Shown here piece by piece: positions 1-6,236 of a stretch of DNA of 10,580 bases (its first letter is position 1; every line of letters begins with the position of its first letter). The notes under the pieces are model-generated. The model searched no databases. It was not told the origin of the DNA and saw only the letters and a list, made by a program, of their open reading frames with translations. The stretch lies in assembly GCA_014383605.1 (NCBI GenBank), contig JACNHM010000497.1:1-10580 (forward strand), given 5' to 3'. Position numbers and translations under genes: made by a program. The DNA comes from Chloroflexota bacterium (GTDB lineage Bacteria > Chloroflexota > Anaerolineae > UBA3071).

Positions 1-34
1 TTCAATCGCACTGCAAGTCTATGGCAACGTTTGG

Positions 35-63
35 TTGACAAAAACGACAGGACGTGCTAACAT
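35..63 (+). promoter_or_regulatory. Sigma-70-type promoter for the MttB-family gene
   Basis: A perfect TTGACA -35 box at 35-40 is followed after exactly 17 bases by TAACAT at 58-63, which matches the -10 consensus at 4 of 6 positions. TG at 55-56 gives the extended -10 form TGcTAACAT. Transcription would start near 70, leaving a leader of about 50 bases before the ATG at 122. The assignment rests on consensus matching only. Confidence 0.6.
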
Positions 64-76
64 GCGCTGCGTTGCC

Positions 77-94
77 CTGCACTCAGGAGTGCAG
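77..94 (+). repeat. Leader hairpin upstream of the MttB-family gene
   Basis: CTGCACT (77-83) and AGTGCAG (88-94) are perfect reverse complements around the loop CAGG, giving a 7-bp stem in the predicted 5' leader. No run of T follows, so it is not a classical terminator. The ribosome-binding site lies about 20 bases downstream and is not occluded by the stem. It could be an mRNA-stabilising stem or a short repeat; no known riboswitch class is recognised. Confidence 0.4.
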
Positions 95-121
95 AGGTTC
101 GACTTTGCCGGGGGAGGAGAA

Positions 122-1588
122 ATGATCAGACCCCAACTGGAACTGCTGACCCAGGAGACGGTGGAGCGCGTCATCGCCGAGGCCTATGAGTTGCTGCAAG
201 ACCCCGGCGTGCGCATCCACTCCGACGAAGCGCTGGATTTGCTGGCCAACGCCGGCGCCGCTGTGGACAAGGGGAGCCGCGTGGCCCGCATCCCGCCCGA
301 CCTGGTGCAGCGAGCCGTGGAGAGCGCTCCGTCGTCCTTCTACCTCTACAACACCGCCGGCCAGCCGGTCGTGCACTACGGCGGCGACGACGTGCACTTC
401 GACCCCGGCTCGGCGGCCATCAAGATCCTCGACCACGGCACGACGCGAGCGCGGCCTCCCGTCACCGCCGACGTCGTGCGCTACGTCAAGCTGGCAGAGA
501 TGTTGCCGCAACTCGACGCCGTGAGCACGGCCCTGGTCTGCGCCGACGTGCCCAGGGCCATGGCCGATCTCTACCGCCTCTACCTGGTGCTGCGCTACAC
601 CAGCAAGCCAGTGGTCACCGGCGCCTTCGCCATCGAGACCTGGCCGGTCATGAAGGACCTGCTGGTGGCCGTGGCCGGCAGCGCAGAGGCACTGGCCGCC
701 CGGCCCATCGCCGTCTTCGATACCTGCCCCTCGCCGCCGCTGCTGTGGAGCGACATCACCTGTCAGAACTTGATAGACTGCGCCCGCCACGCCGTTCCGG
801 CGGAGCTCGTCTCCATGCCCCTGGCGGGAGCCACCGGCCCGGCCACGCTGGTCGGCTCCGTCGTCCAGCACGCCGCCGAAAACCTCAGCGGCGTGACCAT
901 CCACCAGTTGGCCAAAACAGGCAGCCCCATCGTCTGGGGCGGCTCGCCTTCGGCCTTCGACATGCGCACGGGCACGACGCCCATGGGCGCGGTGGAGACG
1001 ATGATGATGGACGTGGCCTATGCCCAGGTGGGCAAGCACCTGGGCCTGCCCACCCACGCCTACATGGGCATGAGCGACGCCAAGATCGTGGACGCGCAGT
1101 GCGGCTTCGAGTCGGGCATCGGCACGGTGCTGGCGGCGCTGGCGGGGATCAACATGGTCTCCGGCGCGGGGATGCTGGACTTCGAAAGCTGCTTCAGCCT
1201 GGAGAAACTGGTGGTGGACAGCGAGATCATCGGCCAGGCGCGGCGGCTGCTGCGGGGGATGGACGCCAGCGAGGAGCCGCTGGCCCTGAGCGTCATGCGG
1301 CAGGTGGGCCACGCCGGCAACTTCCTGGCCACCGAGCACACCCGCCGCTGGTTCCGCCAGGAGTTGACCATGCCCTCGGCGGTGGTGGACCGCGATTTCC
1401 GCCGCACCTGGGAGGAGAAGGGCAGCAAATCCACCGCCCAGCGGGCGCACGAGCGGGTCGAGGAACTGATCGCCGCCTACGGGCCGGCGCCGCTGCCCGC
1501 TGAAGTGGTAGGGGAACTGGAACGCATTACCCTGCAGGCGGCCAGAGCGTGTGGGCTGGACGCTTTGCCTGCCCTGGCAGAGGCTTGA
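122..1588 (+). CDS. MttB-superfamily (trimethylamine methyltransferase-like) corrinoid methyltransferase, non-pyrrolysine type
   Basis: This 488-residue protein has the full length usual for the MttB family (COG5598), whose members move a methyl group from a quaternary or tertiary amine to a cobalamin-binding corrinoid protein. Family-like stretches are GSAAIKILD near residue 100, SDAKIVDAQCGFESG near 318-332, and the C-terminal VGHAGNFLATEHTRRWF. No TAG codon interrupts the frame, so it is not a pyrrolysine-dependent trimethylamine enzyme; it resembles the non-Pyl branch that includes glycine-betaine, proline-betaine and carnitine demethylases. The ATG at 122 is chosen because GGGGGAGGAGA lies just before it; an in-frame TTG at 35 is part of the -35 box. 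No corrinoid protein or reductive activator is visible, so the substrate is undetermined. It ends directly against the stop of the convergent hydrolase gene with no spacer. Confidence 0.88.
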   Translation: MIRPQLELLTQETVERVIAEAYELLQDPGVRIHSDEALDLLANAGAAVDKGSRVARIPPDLVQRAVESAPSSFYLYNTAGQPVVHYGGDDVHFDPGSAAIKILDHGTTRARPPVTADVVRYVKLAEMLPQLDAVSTALVCADVPRAMADLYRLYLVLRYTSKPVVTGAFAIETWPVMKDLLVAVAGSAEALAARPIAVFDTCPSPPLLWSDITCQNLIDCARHAVPAELVSMPLAGATGPATLVGSVVQHAAENLSGVTIHQLAKTGSPIVWGGSPSAFDMRTGTTPMGAVETMMMDVAYAQVGKHLGLPTHAYMGMSDAKIVDAQCGFESGIGTVLAALAGINMVSGAGMLDFESCFSLEKLVVDSEIIGQARRLLRGMDASEEPLALSVMRQVGHAGNFLATEHTRRWFRQELTMPSAVVDRDFRRTWEEKGSKSTAQRAHERVEELIAAYGPAPLPAEVVGELERITLQAARACGLDALPALAEA

Positions 1589-2791
1589 TCAGGACGCGGT
1601 TCCTTTGACGTAGGTGGCGAAGAAGGCGATAGACCGTTGCATGGCCAACGAAAAGCTGTTATCGATGTCGTGATTGTCGCCTTCATAGGTGTAGAACTCC
1701 GCAGTTTGTCCCGCATGTTGTATCTGCCCGTACAGCGTGGCCGAGAACTCCAGGGGGACGCTCTCGTCGGCCGTGCCGTGGTGCAGTTGGATGGGGCCTG
1801 AGAGATCGTCCAGGAAGGAGTTGGCGGAGATGGAGGCCCAGAACTGCGGGTTCTCCTCCGGCGTGCCGTATTCGCTGAGCAGATCGTCTCGCCACCGTCT
1901 GGACCAGCGCGGCGTGGGGGTCGGCTGCGACTGCTCTGGCGCCGCACCGCTCCGCCGCGACCAGCGGGTCAGCAGGTCGGGATAGGAGGCCACGACGCCG
2001 GCCCAGATGACGCCGGCTTTGATGTCCCCGGTCGCCACCATGCTGCGCAGCGTGATGTGCCCGCCCATGGAATGCCCCCACATGCCAATGCGGTCGGGGT
2101 CGGCGGCCTCGTAGGCCTTGACGGCCGCCACGGCGTTGAGCACGTCCACCGTGTAGTCGGGCCGGCCATAGCTGCTCGTGGCTTCCCCTTCCGATCTGCC
2201 ATGCCCCCGGTAGTCGGGCTTGAGGACGATGTAGCCGTTGCGCGCAAAGCCGTCCACGTAAGCCACGTAGCGCTCCGTCGTGCGGTACTCATCGGGCGGG
2301 ATGTAGCCGTGATTGAACACGATGGCCGGCCAGCCGCTTGCCGGCTTCTCGCCCTTGGGCACAGTCAGGAGCGCGTAGATCTTCAACCCCTCTGACCGGT
2401 AGGACGCGACGTAGCGGCTATAGTTGACCCCCGGCGTCAGCGTCTCTTCGATGACGATCTCGCTGCCTGGGTACTCCTGTTGGCGCAGCCACTCGATGGT
2501 CAGGGGGTGCGGCGGCGTGGGCGTCGGTGTCGGCAAATTCGTCGGCGTGGCTGTGGGCATGGGAGTTGACGTGGGCGGCGCAGGCGTGGGCGTGAACGTT
2601 GGCGGCAGCGGCGTCCGTGTGGCGGTTGCGGTGGCCGTGGGAACAGCCGGCGGCACCGACCGCGCCGCAACATGCACCTCTGGCGTTGGAGACGGCTGAC
2701 CGCTGCCGCCACAGGCAGCCAGCAGCGCTCCCAGCAGAAGAAAACGGATCAGGCTGCGCTTCACGACCGATCTACGGAAAGGGGTCATCAT
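1589..2791 (-). CDS. Exported alpha/beta-hydrolase lipoprotein (S9/dienelactone-hydrolase-like) with Thr/Pro-rich linker
   Basis: This 400-residue protein starts with a basic, then hydrophobic signal peptide ending in the lipobox LAAC (Cys27), so it should be lipid-anchored on the outer face of the membrane. Residues ~33-96 are a low-complexity Thr/Pro linker of the TPTPTP type. The catalytic domain follows: HGY near 161, the nucleophile elbow GHSMGG (Ser241), the likely acid Asp342 in HHGTADESVP, and His374 in GDNHD, a complete triad. This order fits the prolyl-oligopeptidase/dienelactone-hydrolase branch; peptidase versus esterase activity cannot be told from sequence. A second Pro/Thr patch flanked by two RWSRR copies sits at ~276-300, between nucleophile and acid. 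The start ATG overlaps the upstream glycosyltransferase stop (ATGATGA), implying translational coupling. GAGG lies just upstream, and the next ATG (2788) is slightly better spaced and equally possible. Confidence 0.88.
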   Translation of the reverse strand: MMTPFRRSVVKRSLIRFLLLGALLAACGGSGQPSPTPEVHVAARSVPPAVPTATATATRTPLPPTFTPTPAPPTSTPMPTATPTNLPTPTPTPPHPLTIEWLRQQEYPGSEIVIEETLTPGVNYSRYVASYRSEGLKIYALLTVPKGEKPASGWPAIVFNHGYIPPDEYRTTERYVAYVDGFARNGYIVLKPDYRGHGRSEGEATSSYGRPDYTVDVLNAVAAVKAYEAADPDRIGMWGHSMGGHITLRSMVATGDIKAGVIWAGVVASYPDLLTRWSRRSGAAPEQSQPTPTPRWSRRWRDDLLSEYGTPEENPQFWASISANSFLDDLSGPIQLHHGTADESVPLEFSATLYGQIQHAGQTAEFYTYEGDNHDIDNSFSLAMQRSIAFFATYVKGTAS

Positions 2792-4323
2792 TGCCTCGCG
2801 CCAGGCCAGACGGCCGATGGGGATGCTGCCAGCGGCGAGCTTGCCGGCCGCTGCATGACGGAAGCCGCTTTCCGCGCCCCTCTGGCCAAAACGGCCAGCG
2901 CGAGCGATTGCCACAGGCCGACGATGGCCACCAGGCCGAAGCCGCCCAGGTACAGGCACAGGAAGGGAATGGCCCAGGTGTGGCCCTGCCGCCAGGCTAC
3001 ACCAATGGTCAGCGCCGCGTACAGCGCCAGCAGCAGCTCGCCCAGGATCATCCAGTCCAGGGTCAAGGCGTAGCGCTGGCCCTGCCATTGGCCGTTCTTC
3101 CCCTCCAGGCGGAACTTGGGCGTGCGCCGGAAGTGGCTTTCGCTCCCCAACAGCCCCTGCAGCACAGCCACGCTGTTGTTGAGGGCGATGCCACTGCCCA
3201 GCAGCACCAGCAGCGGCATGCGACCGTAACGCTGCCACCAGTCGGGATAGAGCGCCTTTTGCCCCACGGCGTAGAGCAGCGGCGGCCCCAGGCTGGCCAG
3301 GCTGAGGTAGGCCAGTGGCCAATTGAGCCGGGCGCCGCTCAGCAGCAGCGGCAGCGTGGCCAGCAGCATCAAGACCATCAGCGGATGGGCCAGGTAGCCG
3401 CTCAGGTGAACAAGCCCCTCCAGCCGGGCCGCCAGCGGGCGGGGCGACCGCCAGACGTTCCCCGCCAGTTTGCGCAAACACTGGATGGAGCCCTTAGCCC
3501 AGCGGAATTGCTGCCGCTTGAAGGCCACCAACTGCGGCGGCACCTCGGCCGGGGCCACCACCTGCGGCAGGTAGGCCGCACGCCAGCCGGCCACCTGCGC
3601 CCGATAGCTCAGGTCCAGGTCCTCGCAAAGGGTGTCCCCACTCCAGCCGCCGCTCTCCTCGATGCAGGCTCGCCGCCAGAGGCCGGCCGTGCCGTTGAAG
3701 TTCATGAACCAGCCCGCCCGCTGCCGCGCCGTCTGCTCCACGGCGAAGTGACCATCCAGGGCCAGGGCCTGGACGCGGGTCAGTGGCGAGTAGTCAGCAT
3801 TCAGGTGCCCCCAGCGGGTCTGCAGGAAGCCCAGGCCAGGATCGGCCAGGAAGTAGGGCACGGTGCGGCGCAGGAAGTCGGGCTCCGGCACGAAGTCGGC
3901 ATCGAAAATGGCCATCAGTTCGCCCGTGGCGCGGCGCAGGCCGTGGGCCAGCGCGCCGGCCTTGTACCCCTCCCGCCCCTGGCGGCGCACCAGCACGATG
4001 TCCACTCCCCTGGCGCGGTGCGCGTCCACCCGCGCCTGGGCGATGGCCGTGGTCTCGTCGCTGGAATCGTCCAGCACCTGGATCTGCAAGCGGTGCGCCG
4101 GATAGTCGAGTTGGGCCACGGCGTCAATCAGCCGCTCCACCACGTGCACTTCGTTGTAGATGGGCAGTTGCACTGTGACCCTGGGCGCGCGGCTGAGCGG
4201 CGGCTCGGCTGGCTGCCGCTGCCGCACCCGCCAGTAGACCATCGTCAGCAGCAGACTGTTAGCACCGTAAATCGCCAGTAGCAGCGCGGCGATGACGTAA
4301 ATGGCTGTGAAGAGCGAACTCAC
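2788..4323 (-). CDS. GT2 family membrane glycosyltransferase, cellulose/(gluco)mannan synthase-like
   Basis: This is a 511-residue processive-type family 2 glycosyltransferase. After one N-terminal membrane helix (~5-28) come VQLPIYNE (51-58), the nucleotide-binding Asp in VLDDSSDET (~84-92), the metal-binding DxD in FDADF (D141/D143), the catalytic ED in TLCEDLDLS (E234-D235), and QQFRW (271-275), the QxxRW acceptor-site signature. About five further membrane segments lie at ~307-330, 335-354, 369-392, 421-443 and 450-479, and FRRTPKF (398-404) sits between them as in CslA/BcsA-like enzymes. It should transfer sugars from a nucleotide donor into a beta-linked polysaccharide or glycolipid at the cytoplasmic membrane; the sugar cannot be read from sequence. 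The GTG at 4323 is preferred because GGGAGG lies 10 bases upstream; an in-frame TTG at 4341 would precede that site. The gene is coupled to the downstream lipoprotein hydrolase. Confidence 0.9.
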   Translation of the reverse strand: MSSLFTAIYVIAALLLAIYGANSLLLTMVYWRVRQRQPAEPPLSRAPRVTVQLPIYNEVHVVERLIDAVAQLDYPAHRLQIQVLDDSSDETTAIAQARVDAHRARGVDIVLVRRQGREGYKAGALAHGLRRATGELMAIFDADFVPEPDFLRRTVPYFLADPGLGFLQTRWGHLNADYSPLTRVQALALDGHFAVEQTARQRAGWFMNFNGTAGLWRRACIEESGGWSGDTLCEDLDLSYRAQVAGWRAAYLPQVVAPAEVPPQLVAFKRQQFRWAKGSIQCLRKLAGNVWRSPRPLAARLEGLVHLSGYLAHPLMVLMLLATLPLLLSGARLNWPLAYLSLASLGPPLLYAVGQKALYPDWWQRYGRMPLLVLLGSGIALNNSVAVLQGLLGSESHFRRTPKFRLEGKNGQWQGQRYALTLDWMILGELLLALYAALTIGVAWRQGHTWAIPFLCLYLGGFGLVAIVGLWQSLALAVLARGARKAASVMQRPASSPLAASPSAVWPGARQ

Positions 4324-4351
4324 GCTCTGATTGCCTCCCAAAATTCATAGA

Positions 4352-4372
4352 AGCCTGTCCTGCCGACAGGCT
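4352..4372 (-). repeat. Perfect 8-bp hairpin in the glycosyltransferase leader
   Basis: AGCCTGTC (4352-4359) and GACAGGCT (4365-4372) are perfect reverse complements around a 5-base loop. The element lies between the predicted transcription start (~4382) and the GGGAGG ribosome-binding site (4334-4339) of the glycosyltransferase, so it would fold in its mRNA leader. It lacks a following U-run. It could be a dispersed REP-like repeat or a leader regulatory stem. Confidence 0.5.
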
Positions 4373-4388
4373 ACGGTAACAAGGCGCG

Positions 4389-4417
4389 AGTATAGCACCC
4401 CTTGCCTGTTCGGACAA
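4389..4417 (-). promoter_or_regulatory. Extended -10 promoter for the glycosyltransferase-hydrolase operon
   Basis: Read on the minus strand, TTGTCC (4417-4412) is followed after 17 bases by TATACT (4394-4389), a 5-of-6 match to the -10 consensus, preceded by TGC to give the extended form TGCTATACT. The predicted transcript starts near 4382 and has a leader of about 60 bases. It faces away from a second promoter at 4428-4456, with 10 bases between the two -35 boxes. Confidence 0.6.
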
Positions 4418-4427
4418 ATCATGGGGT

Positions 4428-4456
4428 TTGACAAGAGAGGCCGCTGATGGTAGGAT
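4428..4456 (+). promoter_or_regulatory. Candidate promoter for ubiX and following genes
   Basis: A perfect TTGACA (4428-4433) is followed after exactly 17 bases by TAGGAT (4451-4456), a 4-of-6 -10 match, with TG at 4448-4449 as an extended -10. The expected start point (~4463) falls inside the GGAGG at 4461-4465 and only about 10 bases before the ATG at 4473. The message would therefore be nearly leaderless, which weakens either the promoter or the ribosome-site assignment. Confidence 0.45.
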
Positions 4457-4472
4457 TGGCGGAGGTTTTGAG

Positions 4473-5078
4473 ATGAGCGAGAGACACACGGTTCCCCACC
4501 GCCTCGTCGTGGGCATCTCCGGCGCCAGCGGCACGATCTACGGCATTCGGTTGTTGCAGGTGCTGCGGGCCAGGCCGGACGTGGAGACCCACCTGGTGCT
4601 GAGCGCGGCGGCGCGGACGATCATGCGGCAAGAGACCGACTGGCAGCCGGCGGCGGTGGAGGCCCTGGCCGACGTCGTCTACGCGCCCGACGATCTGGGC
4701 GCGGCCATCGCCAGCGGCAGTTTCCGCACGCAGGGCATGGTCATCATCCCCTGCAGCATCAAGACCCTCTCGGCGGTGGCCCACAGCTACGCCGCCAACC
4801 TCATGGCCCGCGCCGCCGACGTCACGCTGAAAGAAGGTCGCCCTCTGCTGCTGGTCGTGCGGGAGACGCCGCTGCACCTGGGCCATCTGCGGCTGATGCA
4901 GCAGGTGGCGGAAATCGGCGGCATCATCTTCCCGCCGCTGCCGGCCTTCTATGCCCGGCCCCAGACTGTGGACGACGTCGTGGATAACACTGTGGGCCGC
5001 GTCCTGGCGCGGCTGGGGATCGAGAACGAGTTGTACATCCGTTGGACGGGGATGAAAGAAAGGGACCGAGGGGTCTGA
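4473..5078 (+). CDS. ubiX: UbiX-family flavin prenyltransferase
   Basis: This 201-residue protein is a typical length for UbiX/Pad1, which attaches a dimethylallyl group to FMN to make prenylated FMN, the cofactor of UbiD-type decarboxylases. Visible hallmarks are the N-terminal flavin-binding GISGASG (14-20), SGSFRTQGMVIIPCSIKTLS (81-100), NLMARAADVTLKEGRPLLL (109-127), RETPL (130-134) and PAFY (157-160). The ATG at 4473 is chosen because GGAGG (4461-4465) sits 7 bases upstream; an in-frame TTG at 4428 belongs to the putative -35 box. The last codons and the stop are part of a palindromic repeat (5071-5132), so the tail ERDRGV is probably not conserved. No ubiD-like partner is in the window; the next gene is a UbiA-type prenyltransferase, pointing to quinone synthesis. 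Confidence 0.93.
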   Translation: MSERHTVPHRLVVGISGASGTIYGIRLLQVLRARPDVETHLVLSAAARTIMRQETDWQPAAVEALADVVYAPDDLGAAIASGSFRTQGMVIIPCSIKTLSAVAHSYAANLMARAADVTLKEGRPLLLVVRETPLHLGHLRLMQQVAEIGGIIFPPLPAFYARPQTVDDVVDNTVGRVLARLGIENELYIRWTGMKERDRGV

Positions 5079-5132
5079 AGCGGCTGAAGAGTCTGAGGAG
5101 ATGTCCTCAGACCCCTTAGCCCTCTCAGACCC
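5071..5132. repeat. Nested palindromic element between ubiX and the prenyltransferase gene
   Basis: Two copies of GTCTGA (5073, 5091) are mirrored by two copies of TCAGAC (5107, 5125), each pair 18 bases apart. The inner stem GTCTGAGGA/TCCTCAGAC (5091-5099 with 5104-5112, loop GATG) is perfect. The outer stem GGGTCTGA/TCAGACCC (5071-5078 with 5125-5132) is also perfect, and GGCTGAAG/CTTAGCC pairs between them with one bulge. The element covers most of the 78-bp spacer, supplies the ubiX stop codon and has no poly-T tail. It looks like a REP/MITE-type repeat, though it could also act as a processing or attenuation stem. Confidence 0.65.
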
Positions 5133-5156
5133 GAATTCTAAAACGATAAGGAATAG

Positions 5157-6080
5157 ATGAACATGAATGATCGCGTCAAGCTTTGGCTGGCGGAGACACG
5201 CGCGCCGTTTTTCACCGCCACCATCGTGCCCATCCTGCTGGGCGCCGTCGTCGCCTGGGCGCGGGGAGAGCCCTTCCACTGGGGGTTGTTCCTCCTGACG
5301 CTGCTGGGCGGACTGCTGATGCACGCCGGGGCCAACATGATCAACGACTACATGGACCACCTGCGGGGCACCGATGTCGTCAACGTGGAATTCGTCCGCC
5401 CCTTCACCGGCGGCAGCCGCATGATCCAGGAGGGGCTGCTGACGCCGCGGCAGATCCTGACCGCGTCGCTGCTATGTTTCGCGCTGGGAAGCGTGGTGGG
5501 CTTCTACCTGGCCAGCGTGCGGGGCTGGGTCATCCTGCTGATCGGAGCTGTCGGCCTCTTCTCCGCCGTCTTCTACGTCACCCCAGGCTTCTCCCTCTCC
5601 GCCCTTGGTGTGGGGGAGCTGTTCATCGGGCTCAACTTCGGCGTGCTGATGACGCTGGGCGCGTACATCGTGCAGACAGGCCGTTTCTCCTGGGAAGCGG
5701 TGCTGGCCTCGCTGCCGGTAGCGCTGCTCATCGCCGCCGTGCTGTACATCAACGAGTTCCAGGATGCCGCCGCCGACGCCGCCGTGGGCCGGACACATCT
5801 GGTCGTGAGGCTGGGCAAGCGGCTGGCCGCGCAGGGTTACGCCGTGCTGATGTTCGCCGTCTACCTGTCGTTGCTGCTCGGCGTGCTCCTGGACGGCGTC
5901 ACCCCCTGGGCGCTCCTGGGGCTGCTGACCGTGCCCCTGGCCTTCAAGGCCGTGCGGGTGGCACTCGTCCACTACGACGATTCGCAGCAACTGGTGCCCG
6001 CCAACGCCGGCACCATCCAGGTGCACATGCTCACAGGCCTGCTGATGATCGTGGGCTACGTGATCCAGGGGTTCCTGTGA
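5157..6080 (+). CDS. UbiA-superfamily membrane prenyltransferase, MenA-like
   Basis: This 307-residue, strongly hydrophobic protein has about eight or nine membrane segments, as in the UbiA superfamily, which joins a polyprenyl diphosphate to an aromatic ring. The first Asp-rich motif is NDYMD (63-67) and the second is NEFQDAAAD (199-207), followed by VGRTHLVVRLGKR. FTGGSRMIQEG (83-93) resembles the MenA (dihydroxynaphthoate prenyltransferase) branch. The adjacent ubiX also allows an MqnP-like role in the futalosine menaquinone route, so the exact acceptor is open and no symbol is given. ATG 5157 follows AAGGA (5148-5152) by only 4 bases; the in-frame ATG at 5163, 10 bases away, is an alternative start. 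It lies 78 bp after ubiX in the same orientation, so the two are probably cotranscribed. Confidence 0.88.
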   Translation: MNMNDRVKLWLAETRAPFFTATIVPILLGAVVAWARGEPFHWGLFLLTLLGGLLMHAGANMINDYMDHLRGTDVVNVEFVRPFTGGSRMIQEGLLTPRQILTASLLCFALGSVVGFYLASVRGWVILLIGAVGLFSAVFYVTPGFSLSALGVGELFIGLNFGVLMTLGAYIVQTGRFSWEAVLASLPVALLIAAVLYINEFQDAAADAAVGRTHLVVRLGKRLAAQGYAVLMFAVYLSLLLGVLLDGVTPWALLGLLTVPLAFKAVRVALVHYDDSQQLVPANAGTIQVHMLTGLLMIVGYVIQGFL

Positions 6081-6102
6081 GACTCGATAACTCACACGGC
6101 TC

Positions 6103-6126
6103 GCGGCGGACAGCCATGTCCGCCGC
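6103..6126. repeat. Perfect 10-bp-stem hairpin after the prenyltransferase gene
   Basis: GCGGCGGACA (6103-6112) and TGTCCGCCGC (6117-6126) pair perfectly around the loop GCCA, 22 bases after the prenyltransferase stop. The position suits a terminator, but no U-run follows (the next bases are CTCCTG). A dispersed REP-like repeat or an mRNA-end stem is more likely. Confidence 0.6.
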
Positions 6127-6154
6127 CTCCTGCGGGACGGCTCGACTGAGGGCT

Positions 6155-6172
6155 TCGACTGAGCTCAGCCGA
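6155..6172. repeat. Near-perfect 18-bp palindrome upstream of hutI
   Basis: TCGACTGAG (6155-6163) and CTCAGCCGA (6164-6172) are reverse complements except for one base. TCGACTGAG also occurs directly repeated at 6142-6150. It forms a second, unrelated repeat within the 156-bp spacer between the prenyltransferase gene and hutI. No convincing promoter or terminator was found in that spacer. Confidence 0.45.
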
Positions 6173-6236
6173 GGTCTTCGCCGCACTCTTGGCAGTCCGG
6201 CGAAAGCAACTTGTGCAACTTGCGAATGAGAAAGAC

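Noticed and set aside
83..1450. Long open frame on the minus strand opposite the MttB-family gene (455 codons)
   Set aside because: The translation is rich in His, Arg, Gly and Gln with no domain signature, the usual antisense shadow of a GC-rich gene; the plus-strand frame has clear family motifs.
2500..2690. Minisatellite-like DNA repeat opposite the lipoprotein linker
   Set aside because: The repetition is explained by codons of the Thr/Pro linker; the DNA units are degenerate and not a separate element.
2792..3481. N-terminal extension of the hydrolase lipoprotein frame upstream of 2791
   Set aside because: This stretch is within the glycosyltransferase coding sequence. The signal peptide and lipobox begin right after the ATG at 2791, so the upstream part is not translated in this frame.
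2599..4281. 560-codon plus-strand frame across the glycosyltransferase
   Set aside because: Its composition is low-complexity Gln/Arg/Pro/Ala with no motifs, while the minus strand encodes a full GT2 enzyme.
6103..6126. Rho-independent terminator after the prenyltransferase gene
   Set aside because: The stem is strong but there is no T-run on either side, so it is listed as a repeat instead.
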